DNA of 64,000 nucleotides from Govania unica (GTDB lineage Bacteria > Pseudomonadota > Alphaproteobacteria > Sphingomonadales > Govanellaceae). This document shows, one piece after another, positions 9,458-21,157 of the stretch (position 1 is its first letter; each line of letters starts with the position of its first letter). The notes under the pieces are model-generated. The model was not told the origin of the DNA. It saw only the letters and a program-made list of their open reading frames with translations, and did not search any database. The position numbers and the translations under genes are program-made. The DNA is taken from positions 62,001 through 126,000 of the forward strand of contig NZ_JANWOI010000004.1 of assembly GCF_027920805.1 (NCBI RefSeq), in the 5' to 3' direction.

Positions 9458-10096
9458 ATGAAGACGCCGCCGCCACCGGATCCCGCCGCCGAGGATGCGT
9501 TGGTGCCGGTGTCGGCCTTGCAGCATTATCTTTTTTGCCCGCGACAATGCGCGCTCATTCATGTTGAACGCTTGTGGGCCGAGGATGGCGCGACGGCCGA
9601 GGGACGGTTGCTGCATGAACGCGTCGATGGCGGCAAACCGGACCGGCGGCGGGGTGTGCGCACTGTGCGTGGTCTGCTGCTGCGCAGTTATGCGCTCGGT
9701 CTCGCTGGGAAGGCCGATGCGGTCGAGTTCCACGGCACCACGCCCTATCCCGTCGAATACAAGCGCGGCCGCCCCAAAGCGCATCGTGCTGACGAGCTGC
9801 AGCTTTGTGCTCAGGCCATGTGCCTTGAGGAGATGTTTGCCGTGCCTGTGCCGGAGGGCGCTCTCTTTTACGGCCAGACCAAAAAACGTCATGTTGTCGC
9901 CATCGATGATGAGTTGCGTATGCTCACGCGGCGCATCGCTGCCGAGACGCGGACGATGATCGCGGAGGCCCGTACGCCGCCGCCACGTTTCATGCCCGGC
10001 TGTCGTCATTGCTCGCTAGCCGGGCAATGCCGCCCGAAACCGCTCGAAAAGCCGCCCGCCATCCGCCGCTGGCTTACCGCGCAACTGGGCGATTGA
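9458..10096 (+). CDS. cas4: Cas4, RecB-like exonuclease of spacer acquisition
   Basis: Works with Cas1 and Cas2 to trim prespacers and select those next to the correct PAM. It has 212 residues. Cys27 and Cys31 in FCPRQCALIH, and the C-terminal GCRHCSLAGQC, supply the iron-sulfur cluster ligands. PVEYKRGRPK carries the catalytic lysine of the RecB nuclease motif. Cas4 is present in most I-C loci, so its presence fits. It lies 6 bases after cas7c and 18 bases before cas1. Confidence 0.95.
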   Translation: MKTPPPPDPAAEDALVPVSALQHYLFCPRQCALIHVERLWAEDGATAEGRLLHERVDGGKPDRRRGVRTVRGLLLRSYALGLAGKADAVEFHGTTPYPVEYKRGRPKAHRADELQLCAQAMCLEEMFAVPVPEGALFYGQTKKRHVVAIDDELRMLTRRIAAETRTMIAEARTPPPRFMPGCRHCSLAGQCRPKPLEKPPAIRRWLTAQLGD

Positions 10097-10114
10097 TTGT
10101 AGGGGACAAGGATC

Positions 10115-11155
10115 ATGCGTCATCATCTCAACACCATCTATGTGACGAGCGAAGATGCCTGGCTGAGGAAGGACGGGGCAAATATCGTTGTCGAGGTGGC
10201 TGGGGCTGAGCGTGGCCGCGTGCCGTTGCACATGGTTGGCGGCGTGGTCTGTTTCGCCCGCCCCGGCGCTTCGCCCGCAGTGATGGCAGCCTGCGCCGAG
10301 GCGGGGATCGCACTGTCTTTTCTCACGCCCGAAGGACGTTTTCTGGCCCGGGTCGAAGGACCGCGCACGGGCAATGTGCTGTTGCGGCGGACGCAGTATC
10401 GGCTGGCAGACGATGCTGTGCGTGTCGTGCCGATCGTGCGCGGCATTGTCACTGCCAAGGCGGCGAACCAGCGGACGGTGCTGCGTCGGGCGTTGCGGGA
10501 TCATGGGGAGCGCATGGGCGGGGACGCCAAGACTGCACTCGAAGCAGCGGAAGCCCGGCTTGCCAATGTCGCACGTCGGGCCGCCGAGGCTGAGGGCGTC
10601 GCCATTCTGCGCGGCATCGAAGGCGAGGCAGCACATGTCTATTTCGGCGTGTTTGACAGAATGATCCAAGGGGATCGCGCGGCCTTTTCCTTTAACGGGC
10701 GGTCGCGGCGGCCGCCGCTTGATCGGGTAAACGCGCTTATGTCCTTTTTATATGCGCTGCTTGGACATGATTGCCGGGCCGCGCTTGAGGGTGTCGGTTT
10801 CGATCCGCAGGTCGGCTTTCTCCATGCGGACCGTCCAGGCCGGGCGAGCCTGGCGCTTGATCTGATGGAAGAACTACGTCCCGTGCTTGCCGACCGTTTG
10901 GCGTTGACGCTGATCAATCGCGGGCAGCTCAAGGCGCGGGATTTCAAGCTGGATGAGGGCGGGGCCGTCTCGCTGGCCGATGACGGACGGAAGGCGGTGC
11001 TGGTCGCCTGGCAGGATCGCAAGAAGCGCGAGCTGCGTCATCCGTTTCTCGGTGAAGCCATGCCAATGGGCCTTATTCCGCATATTCAGGCGCTGCTGCT
11101 ATCTCGTCATTTGCGCGGAGACCTTGACGGCTATCCCGCCTTTATCTGGAAGTGA
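10115..11155 (+). CDS. cas1: Cas1 integrase (type I-C)
   Basis: Metal-dependent integrase that inserts new spacers at the leader end of the array, as a complex with Cas2. It has 346 residues. The N-terminus HHLNTIYVTSEDAWLRKDGANI is typical of the I-C Cas1 subgroup. The catalytic residues appear in order: the glutamate in GIEGEAAHVYFGVF, the histidine in VGFLHADRPGR, and the aspartate in LALDLMEELRP. The protein looks complete, so the system should still acquire spacers. The start ATG follows AGGGGACAAGGATC with a good Shine-Dalgarno sequence. Confidence 0.96.
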   Translation: MRHHLNTIYVTSEDAWLRKDGANIVVEVAGAERGRVPLHMVGGVVCFARPGASPAVMAACAEAGIALSFLTPEGRFLARVEGPRTGNVLLRRTQYRLADDAVRVVPIVRGIVTAKAANQRTVLRRALRDHGERMGGDAKTALEAAEARLANVARRAAEAEGVAILRGIEGEAAHVYFGVFDRMIQGDRAAFSFNGRSRRPPLDRVNALMSFLYALLGHDCRAALEGVGFDPQVGFLHADRPGRASLALDLMEELRPVLADRLALTLINRGQLKARDFKLDEGGAVSLADDGRKAVLVAWQDRKKRELRHPFLGEAMPMGLIPHIQALLLSRHLRGDLDGYPAFIWK

Positions 11156-11158
11156 GTC

Positions 11159-11449
11159 ATGCTGATGCTTGTGACCTATGACGTGAGCACGGTGGACCCC
11201 GCCGGCCGCCGCCGATTGCGCCGCGTGGCAAAAGCCTGCCAGGATCTCGGTCAGCGGGTGCAGAACTCGGTTTTCGAATGCGAACTCAATCCAGCGCAAT
11301 GGGTCGATTTGCGCGCGCGACTGATTGCGGAAATCGATCCGGAGAAGGACAGCCTGCGGTTTTACCGTCTGGGCGCCGACGGTATGCGGCGGGTAGAGCA
11401 CGTGGGTGCCAAAGCCGCCTTGGATCTCGAAGGCCCACTTGTCTTCTGA
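11159..11449 (+). CDS. cas2: Cas2, structural partner of Cas1
   Basis: Forms the centre of the Cas1-Cas2 integration complex. It has 96 residues, the normal length. MLMLVTYDVSTVDPAGRRRLRRVAKAC is the ferredoxin-like start with the conserved aspartate in YDVS, followed by GQRVQNSVFECEL and DSLRFYRLG. It begins 3 bases after the cas1 stop and is the last cas gene before the leader. Confidence 0.96.
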   Translation: MLMLVTYDVSTVDPAGRRRLRRVAKACQDLGQRVQNSVFECELNPAQWVDLRARLIAEIDPEKDSLRFYRLGADGMRRVEHVGAKAALDLEGPLVF

Positions 11450-11632
11450 TTTCCCCGCGAACCCCAATTGGTTGGCCAACCCCCGGCCGGTTCGCAAGCG
11501 ATTTTTCCACATATTTTGCAATAAGTTGACGGCTTTCACAGCCTGCAACGCGCTTCTCTGTAACCAAAACCCCCGCAGTTCGCGCAAAAGCGCCAATTAA
11601 CATTTGCGGTTCAACATGTTAAGAATACCACA
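11450..11632 (+). promoter_or_regulatory. CRISPR leader
   Basis: A 183-base non-coding stretch between the cas2 stop and the first repeat, with AT-rich patches such as ATTTTTCCACATATTTTGCAA. This is where the promoter of the array and the Cas1-Cas2 docking site are expected. Its side is supported by the array itself: repeats here are perfect, while those at the far end are decayed. Exact promoter boxes were not identified. Confidence 0.85.
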
Positions 11633-14600
11633 GTCGCCTCCCGCGCGGAGGCGTGGATTGAAACGGCCATCACATGCTGTGGGAGATCCCGATCGCCCGT
11701 CGCCTCCCGCGCGGAGGCGTGGATTGAAACTCGGAAAGGGGATGGCGGCAGAAGCCGTGATGGCCGTGTCGCCTCCCGCGCGGAGGCGTGGATTGAAACC
11801 TCAAGCCCGAACAGTGTCACGCCGTTCGTCGCGTCGCCTCCCGCGCGGAGGCGTGGATTGAAACCTGTTCGGCGCTCACCAGACGGGGGCTCAATAGGGT
11901 CGCCTCCCGCGCGGAGGCGTGGATTGAAACTCCTCATCCGACAAGGACGTGTATTCCCGCCCCGTCGCCTCCCGCGCGGAGGCGTGGATTGAAACCGTTG
12001 TTCACTGATCGCCGGGCTGATGAAAATGCGTCGCCTCCCGCGCGGAGGCGTGGATTGAAACCTCTTTTTCGATGACTGAAGAACTGTCGAACCTGGTCGC
12101 CTCCCGCGCGGAGGCGTGGATTGAAACCCACATGGCGGTGGTCGGCAGGGTCTGATAGCTCGTCGCCTCCCGCGCGGAGGCGTGGATTGAAACGCGTCAC
12201 GGTGGCTGTTGCTTGGTCGCGGATAACGTCGCCTCCCGCGCGGAGGCGTGGATTGAAACGCGCTGTCACGCCCCTTGCAGCGGGGCTCGATGCGTCGCCT
12301 CCCGCGCGGAGGCGTGGATTGAAACTTGGAGATGATATGCCGCCTCGCGACTTTGCCCAAGTCGCCTCCCGCGCGGAGGCGTGGATTGAAACTTGTATGG
12401 TGTATCCTGTAAATCCTTGCTCCTCGGTCGCCTCCCGCGCGGAGGCGTGGATTGAAACACGGTGTATGGACGGGTTAATGGCTTTGCCGAAGCGTCGCCT
12501 CCCGCGCGGAGGCGTGGATTGAAACTGTTTTGTCCGCCGCCATTGGCCATGCTAAAGAATGTCGCCTCCCGCGCGGAGGCGTGGATTGAAACTGTTCCAA
12601 ACAGGCTGGCTGTCGGGAGGTTCAGAAGTCGCCTCCCGCGCGGAGGCGTGGATTGAAACGCTGCCGATCACGCCGAGCAGCCTGGTCAAGCTTGTCGCCT
12701 CCCGCGCGGAGGCGTGGATTGAAACACCCTCGTGACCGGCAGCGTGCTGCGTTATACGTGTCGCCTCCCGCGCGGAGGCGTGGATTGAAACTTGAGACTG
12801 GGTTTCCGAATGCCGAATTTCATGAGTCGCCTCCCGCGCGGAGGCGTGGATTGAAACTCGCGACCGTCCCAGCGCTGCACGGCATAAATCGTCGCCTCCC
12901 GCGCGGAGGCGTGGATTGAAACGAGCTCGACGCGGCTCAGGCCGACATCATCGATGTGTCGCCTCCCGCGCGGAGGCGTGGATTGAAACCGCTCTTGAAG
13001 GGTGAAACGGTCGGCAATGGCCGGGTCGCCTCCCGCGCGGAGGCGTGGATTGAAACCCGCCCCTACCGCGAGGGACGGCTGGTACTCTGGGTCGCCTCCC
13101 GCGCGGAGGCGTGGATTGAAACGATCTCGGCGGCAAGGCGATTGCGGATCTGGTGCGTCGCCTCCCGCGCGGAGGCGTGGATTGAAACACCAAAATCCAC
13201 TCCGTCGATCTCATCGTCGAGCCGTCGCCTCCCGCGCGGAGGCGTGGATTGAAACTTGCCGAAATGTCCAAAAAAGGGCGCCTGACCGAAGGTCGCCTCC
13301 CGCGCGGAGGCGTGGATTGAAACAAGTTGGGCGGGAATGACGATCCATGGCCGTATGGTCGCCTCCCGCGCGGAGGCGTGGATTGAAACTTCGCGTGGAT
13401 CGCGCGGGGGTGGTAAATCCCCTGTCGCCTCCCGCGCGGAGGCGTGGATTGAAACTCCTGCTCTATCATTCCTCACCCCTCCCGTCCCCGGTCGCCTCCC
13501 GCGCGGAGGCGTGGATTGAAACCCATTGCTTTGCCCACTGGGCTCCGAGACTGGAAGTCGCCTCCCGCGCGGAGGCGTGGATTGAAACCTTGCGTGACGC
13601 CTTGCCATCAATCTGGATGATGCGTCGCCTCCCGCGCGGAGGCGTGGATTGAAACTATCTTGATGATGACGTGATCACGATTTCCGGCAATGTCGCCTCC
13701 CGCGCGGAGGCGTGGATTGAAACATTCCTGCGCAGTCTATCGGCGACCGGGGCGGGGACGTCGCCTCCCGCGCGGAGGCGTGGATTGAAACACCAAGGGC
13801 GGCGAGCTTTATGCGCTGGAACCGAGTCGCCTCCCGCGCGGAGGCGTGGATTGAAACGCCGAACTGCTGGCCACCATCAGAGACATCGCTGGTCGCCTCC
13901 CGCGCGGAGGCGTGGATTGAAACATATATATGGGCATAATGCTGATCGGTGTGCCGCTAGTCGCCTCCCGCGCGGAGGCGTGGATTGAAACTGCAAACTC
14001 TCAGGGCATTCAATCGTACTCCATTGTCGCCTCCCGCGCGGAGGCGTGGATTGAAACCCACATGGCGGTGGTCGGCAGGGTCTGATAGCTCGTCGCCTCC
14101 CGCGCGGAGGCGTGGATTGAAACCCCCATTGTGCACCGTTCCCCGAGTTTCCGCCTTGTCGCCTCCCGCGCGGAGGCGTGGATTGAAACATATATATGGG
14201 CATAATGCTGATCGGTGTGCCGCGTCGCCTCCCGCGCGGAGGCGTGGATTGAAACCTGCATCAGGCCAAGCGCACCGGCCTTGATCCTCGTCGCCTCCCG
14301 CGCGGAGGCGTGGATTGAAACCCCCGAGGCGCTGCCGAGCGGATAATCCTCAGCCTTGTCGCCTCCCGCGCGGAGGCGTGGATTGAAACTACCAGCTACA
14401 CCTATGAGGCTGCCGTGATGATGTCGCCTCCCGCGCGGAGGCGTGGATTGAAACGAGTATGCCGGTTTAACACTCACGGATATTGCGCGGTCGCCTCCCG
14501 CGCGGAGGCGTGGATTGAAACAGCTTGACCGTAACCGAAAAATGGGCAGGCCAAAGTCGCCTCCCGCGCGGAGGCGTGGATTGAAACCGAGCATTTATGT

Positions 14601-17600
14601 CAGTTTCTCGGCGGGCAAGGGTCGCCTCCCGCGCGGAGGCGTGGATTGAAACGTTTTTGGCGGTGACCCCTATGACACCGATACCCGCGTCGCCTCCCGC
14701 GCGGAGGCGTGGATTGAAACATGCTCCTAGTTATAGGAGTATGAGATGGTACAAGTCGCCTCCCGCGCGGAGGCGTGGATTGAAACCGCCTCCACCGCAA
14801 AGGTCGCCGTCACGATGGCGGTCGCCTCCCGCGCGGAGGCGTGGATTGAAACCGACTAAGCGGATGCTTGGGCTGTCGGTCCTTGAGTCGCCTCCCGCGC
14901 GGAGGCGTGGATTGAAACGGCGTGTTTGTGATCGTCACCGGCTGACCCGCGCGTCGCCTCCCGCGCGGAGGCGTGGATTGAAACGCATGTCAGGGTGGCC
15001 GGAACGGTTTCTTCGGCAGTCGCCTCCCGCGCGGAGGCGTGGATTGAAACGTGAGAGTGAAGGCGCTGGCATGGAATTGCCGGGTCGCCTCCCGCGCGGA
15101 GGCGTGGATTGAAACGACTTTCGGGCAATAGTGCTTAAATCGTCTCCCGGTCGCCTCCCGCGCGGAGGCGTGGATTGAAACACCAAGCAAATCGTTAAGC
15201 CGGGGCGGCTTGACTTGTCGCCTCCCGCGCGGAGGCGTGGATTGAAACGGGCGTCATTGGTAATCTCCTGTTGCACGGCATAGGTCGCCTCCCGCGCGGA
15301 GGCGTGGATTGAAACCAGGCATAGATGCTCGCGTCATCCTCTTTGAGCCGTCGCCTCCCGCGCGGAGGCGTGGATTGAAACCATGCGATCATATGCCGCA
15401 AGGCTCAGGTCCCGAGTCGCCTCCCGCGCGGAGGCGTGGATTGAAACACGTTCGGCATCTGTGGGACGTAATCAAAACCTTGTCGCCTCCCGCGCGGAGG
15501 CGTGGATTGAAACCGCAAACAGGAGCGGACCCGCTTTGGTGGCTATGGTCGCCTCCCGCGCGGAGGCGTGGATTGAAACATTGGTGCAGGCCCACGATGG
15601 CCTCACGCTTAGTGTCGCCTCCCGCGCGGAGGCGTGGATTGAAACGGCGAATCGCACGCTCAATACCGGCGATACGCTCGTCGCCTCCCGCGCGGAGGCG
15701 TGGATTGAAACACGGACCAGTTTGCCGCGACTTTCGGCAGCGCGTTGTCGCCTCCCGCGCGGAGGCGTGGATTGAAACGGGCTTCAAGGATCGTCGTCGC
15801 AACTTCGGTCGCGGTCGCCTCCCGCGCGGAGGCGTGGATTGAAACTGCTGCGACGCATCAATGAGCGCCTTGAAGCAGCGTCGCCTCCCGCGCGGAGGCG
15901 TGGATTGAAACGCGCTGGACGAGGCGGTCATGGCATGGCTTGCACCAGTCGCCTCCCGCGCGGAGGCGTGGATTGAAACTGATTGTCAGATCCATGGCCC
16001 TGCGCAAAAACCAGCGGTCGCCTCCCGCGCGGAGGCGTGGATTGAAACATCTGTCCCGTCTGAATATCGCCATCGCCAAAGCGTCGCCTCCCGCGCGGAG
16101 GCGTGGATTGAAACCGTATATGCCTCGCGGTCCATCAGATGCTCCCCAGTCGCCTCCCGCGCGGAGGCGTGGATTGAAACAAGCGTGATGCCCGTGTCCC
16201 GATCATCGACCGTCGTCGCCTCCCGCGCGGAGGCGTGGATTGAAACCCTTCACCCGCTCCATGATTTCAATGACTTAGAAGTCGCCTCCCGCGCGGAGGC
16301 GTGGATTGAAACATTGACCCGCCGTCCACCCTCAGCAGCAGCATCGTCGCCTCCCGCGCGGAGGCGTGGATTGAAACCGCAAGTGTCACGGATAATGTGC
16401 TGACGATTTCGGTCGCCTCCCGCGCGGAGGCGTGGATTGAAACCGACTAAGCGGATGCTTGGGCTGTCGGTCCTTGAGTCGCCTCCCGCGCGGAGGCGTG
16501 GATTGAAACAGTTGGCGCGGGCTTAGTCGATTTGCCAAAAATGTCGCCTCCCGCGCGGAGGCGTGGATTGAAACCACGCCAAAACTGTTGCGCTGTCGTT
16601 GGTGTTGGCCAGTCGCCTCCCGCGCGGAGGCGTGGATTGAAACTCTGCCTTGAGCAATCCTGACTTCCGCGAAATCGTGTCGCCTCCCGCGCGGAGGCGT
16701 GGATTGAAACCTTTGTAGGGGTTGGTGCGAAAGAGAAAAGAGGAGTCGCCTCCCGCGCGGAGGCGTGGATTGAAACAAGCGCGCTCGCGCAGGAGAGCGG
16801 AGATTGTGGCGTCGCCTCCCGCGCGGAGGCGTGGATTGAAACGGCAAGCAGGGCTTCGCTGTTGGCGGATGTTGGTGTCGCCTCCCGCGCGGAGGCGTGG
16901 ATTGAAACAACGTTTATCTCCATGACATTGTCCGGTCAGACGAGTCGCCTCCCGCGCGGAGGCGTGGATTGAAACAACAAGTTCGAAGCGTCTTTCTCAA
17001 GGATCGGGGGTCGCCTCCCGCGCGGAGGCGTGGATTGAAACTCGACCTTGCGCGCCTCATCCGTTTCTTTCTCGGGTCGCCTCCCGCGCGGAGGCGTGGA
17101 TTGAAACCGTATCTCCCTGCAACCGGCTCGCAGGCACGGACGTCGCCTCCCGCGCGGAGGCGTGGATTGAAACACAGGACAGCGCGAGGGCGACATGCTC
17201 AAAATGACGTCGCCTCCCGCGCGGAGGCGTGGATTGAAACGCGGAGCACCCTGAGCGTCCGGCCTGCTGACCTCGTCGCCTCCCGCGCGGAGGCGTGGAT
17301 TGAAACCACCTCAGAAGAATTGAGGACTTGTTTGTCACCACGTCGCCTCCCGCGCGGAGGCGTGGATTGAAACAGCCCGGTTGGCGGCATGTGGGCTTGA
17401 TCTCGCCGGTCGCCTCCCGCGCGGAGGCGTGGATTGAAACCTGAGATTGACTGAACCACAGACATCAATCACTCGTCGCCTCCCGCGCGGAGGCGTGGAT
17501 TGAAACGCGGCCAACGGCACCGCCATGCTGCAACTGCCGAGTCGCCTCCCGCGCGGAGGCGTGGATTGAAACGCGTGCAAAACAACCCTGAACATGTGCA

Positions 17601-20600
17601 CCGACGTCGCCTCCCGCGCGGAGGCGTGGATTGAAACGGGCCAGAATGGCCCCGGTGCGGCGCAGGCGCCAGTCGCCTCCCGCGCGGAGGCGTGGATTGA
17701 AACGCGAGCACGGGCTGATCCACAGCCAGAGAACGCCGTCGCCTCCCGCGCGGAGGCGTGGATTGAAACATGTATAGCGTCATTGTGTTGATCACCGTTC
17801 CATGTCGCCTCCCGCGCGGAGGCGTGGATTGAAACTCGAGATGTCCCTCGAAGACAAAGTTGATTGCATCGTCGCCTCCCGCGCGGAGGCGTGGATTGAA
17901 ACAAATTCAACGGTCAACCGGGAACTGACCGTGCTGGTCGCCTCCCGCGCGGAGGCGTGGATTGAAACACGAATACCTCGGCCGCACCACTGTGGTTGAG
18001 GTGCGTCGCCTCCCGCGCGGAGGCGTGGATTGAAACCAAAGATGCGAGCGCTTCGTGAGCATATCTGGTTGTCGCCTCCCGCGCGGAGGCGTGGATTGAA
18101 ACCACGCCAAAACTGTTGCGCTGTCGCTGGTGTTGGGTCGCCTCCCGCGCGGAGGCGTGGATTGAAACACCCATGTCACCACGGCCAGCGCAATCTTCGA
18201 TCAGGTCGCCTCCCGCGCGGAGGCGTGGATTGAAACCGTGCGAGTCGAGATAGGGTCCCTCGGTTACGGTGGTCGCCTCCCGCGCGGAGGCGTGGATTGA
18301 AACCTTATGTGGGCTTCGAGAGCGTCATCCTGGGTGTGTCGCCTCCCGCGCGGAGGCGTGGATTGAAACTTTGTCCGTCAGCCCGGCGCGCCAGCCGATC
18401 AAAGTCGCCTCCCGCGCGGAGGCGTGGATTGAAACAATTTTGAGGTGCCGTTTACCGGCTTTCGTCTCGTCGCCTCCCGCGCGGAGGCGTGGATTGAAAC
18501 ACCGCGTGGCCGTGAACCCGGTATTTCATTTCTCGTCGCCTCCCGCGCGGAGGCGTGGATTGAAACCGATTAGCCACGGGGTACAGCCCCGAAGAAAGCG
18601 GTCGCCTCCCGCGCGGAGGCGTGGATTGAAACTTTGCGTCCGATCACGTCAAGGCGTGGGGCATCGAGTCGCCTCCCGCGCGGAGGCGTGGATTGAAACG
18701 CGTCCCGCGCGGATCGGCTCTTGACTGAATCAAGTCGCCTCCCGCGCGGAGGCGTGGATTGAAACATGTTCGCCGCCCGCCGCGACTTTTTGCAACAGCC
18801 ACGTCGCCTCCCGCGCGGAGGCGTGGATTGAAACAAATCATCATTTACGTGTACCACCATGAGTCAGGCGTCGCCTCCCGCGCGGAGGCGTGGATTGAAA
18901 CCTCGAAACGGGGATGGTGCTGAAAGAATCTGCCGTGTCGCCTCCCGCGCGGAGGCGTGGATTGAAACTGGGAATGTGCGGTTCGGGGGGGTGGCTGCGT
19001 GAGGTCGCCTCCCGCGCGGAGGCGTGGATTGAAACCGGTCTCTTGTACAATGCCCTTAGCTATAGAGGTGTCGCCTCCCGCGCGGAGGCGTGGATTGAAA
19101 CAGGATGTCGCCGAGTTGCCTCATCGTGTATCCGCGGTCGCCTCCCGCGCGGAGGCGTGGATTGAAACACCAAGGCGGTGTTGCGTTTCATGGCATATGA
19201 CGTCGCCTCCCGCGCGGAGGCGTGGATTGAAACTGCGTCATGATCCCGGCAAACCCCTTTTCAGAGTGTCGCCTCCCGCGCGGAGGCGTGGATTGAAACG
19301 CTCTCTGCGCGGTTGATGGCATCCTGTTTGCGTGGTCGCCTCCCGCGCGGAGGCGTGGATTGAAACCTCCCGGTGCTCCTCTGAAATTTTTGGTCAGTGT
19401 GTCGCCTCCCGCGCGGAGGCGTGGATTGAAACATCAAATTGATCGGGAGACGCTGATATGCCCGCGTCGCCTCCCGCGCGGAGGCGTGGATTGAAACGAT
19501 CCGATCGATGAATACCACCAAGACGGCCTGGTCGCCTCCCGCGCGGAGGCGTGGATTGAAACTAGATCGTGCTGCAATGCTTCACTTTCATCGGCCGTCG
19601 CCTCCCGCGCGGAGGCGTGGATTGAAACTCGCGTGCCTCAAGAACCACATTTTCAAGGGCGGTCGCCTCCCGCGCGGAGGCGTGGATTGAAACTTGATAT
19701 ATGCTAGCGCTCGTTCGATGTCTTGGTGTCGCCTCCCGCGCGGAGGCGTGGATTGAAACAATCGATTGGTAGCTGAAGGATTTATTTCACCATTGTCGCC
19801 TCCCGCGCGGAGGCGTGGATTGAAACTCACATCTGCTGGCGGAAATAATCGGTTTCCCGAAGTCGCCTCCCGCGCGGAGGCGTGGATTGAAACTTAAACT
19901 CTCGCACGATAAGGTTCGACCCGATGTGTCGCCTCCCGCGCGGAGGCGTGGATTGAAACAAACAGGAAGGTGACGTACTCGAATTGACCGCGCCGGTCGC
20001 CTCCCGCGCGGAGGCGTGGATTGAAACCGCCATTCCTTCTAGCGGCTCATCGCGCGTGATGACGTCGCCTCCCGCGCGGAGGCGTGGATTGAAACATGAA
20101 TGGCGAGCAGGAACCGCGCCTTGAATCCCGTCGCCTCCCGCGCGGAGGCGTGGATTGAAACATAGACGTCGTTGCCGGCGTAATTGGCATGGCCGGTCGC
20201 CTCCCGCGCGGAGGCGTGGATTGAAACCTGTTTGAAATTACGTGCCATGTTGAAATCTCCTGTCGCCTCCCGCGCGGAGGCGTGGATTGAAACTCGTGAC
20301 CACGGGGAATCTAATTGTGGCTTCAATAGTCGCCTCCCGCGCGGAGGCGTGGATTGAAACGTTATAGAGGCCATAGCTGACCCCTCCCGTCTGGGTCGCC
20401 TCCCGCGCGGAGGCGTGGATTGAAACTCCGTTAGCTTTGGTGCCTACAAGCCGCGAAGTGCGGTCGCCTCCCGCGCGGAGGCGTGGATTGAAACTTCCAC
20501 CCAGTCGGCCGCTTTCGCGACTGGCGGCGGTCGCCTCCCGCGCGGAGGCGTGGATTGAAACACGTTCAAATCAGCCGGGGCATGGGCAAAACAATCGTCG

Positions 20601-21091
20601 CCTCCCGCGCGGAGGCGTGGATTGAAACACAAGCTATCTGAGTGGATTCTAACGGCGCAGAAGTCGCCTCCCGCGCGGAGGCGTGGATTGAAACCGGCAG
20701 GCGGGGCCGCGTCCGCAGCTACTTTCTTGTCGCCTCCCGCGCGGAGGCGTGGATTGAAACACCGCCTTCAACACTTTCGGCGGCGGCGAACAGGAGTCGC
20801 CTCCCGCGCGGAGGCGTGGATTGAAACGGGGCGCAGAGGCGGTGGCGCTCAGAAAAAAGATGTCGCCTCCCGCGCGGAGGCGTGGATTGAAACCACCAGT
20901 TGTCAATCTACAATTGATGGCGTATGCGTCGCCTCCCGCACGGAGGCGTGGATTGAAACTCGACCCAGTAATCCAAGCCTATGTCGCCACCCGGTCGCCT
21001 CCCGCACGGAGGCGTGGATTGAAACGGTGGTGAAAAGGTCCGCGTTGGTTACGACATCCGTCGCCTCCCGTGCGGAGGCGTGGGTTGAAAC
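11633..21091 (+). CRISPR. Type I-C CRISPR array, 143 repeats and 142 spacers
   Basis: The repeat is 32 bases, beginning GTCGCCTCCC and ending GTGGATTGAAAC. Bases 3-9 (CGCCTCC) and 15-21 (GGAGGCG) form a 7-bp hairpin with a 5-base loop, and the ATTGAAAC end is the standard 5' handle of I-C crRNAs. I tracked each repeat start from 11633 (repeat 1) to 21060 (repeat 143): 143 repeats, mean period about 66.4, spacers mostly 33-37 bases. No variant was seen by eye in repeats 1-140; repeats 141 (20928) and 142 (20994) have G13 changed to A, and repeat 143 has two changes. Transcription runs away from cas2. Confidence 0.97.
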
Positions 21092-21157
21092 AGTACTGCT
21101 AGTCGGTGTCTGGGGTATCTACACCGTCACCTCTCGTGTGGCTGTCCGGATTGAAAT
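21092..21157 (+). repeat. Last spacer and decayed terminal repeat of the array
   Basis: After repeat 143 there is a 34-base spacer-length segment (21092-21125) and then a 32-base segment at 21126-21157 that starts GTCACCTCTCG and ends GGATTGAAAT. It matches the repeat at 22 of 32 positions. The exact spacer length in front supports a decayed repeat and not chance similarity. This marks the old, leader-distal end. Confidence 0.75.

Noticed and set aside
18700-18733. Spacer 107 begins with bases that resemble part of the repeat (GTCCCGCGCGGA)
   Set aside because: Only about 12 bases match and the spacer has normal length between two perfect repeats, so it is not a broken repeat.
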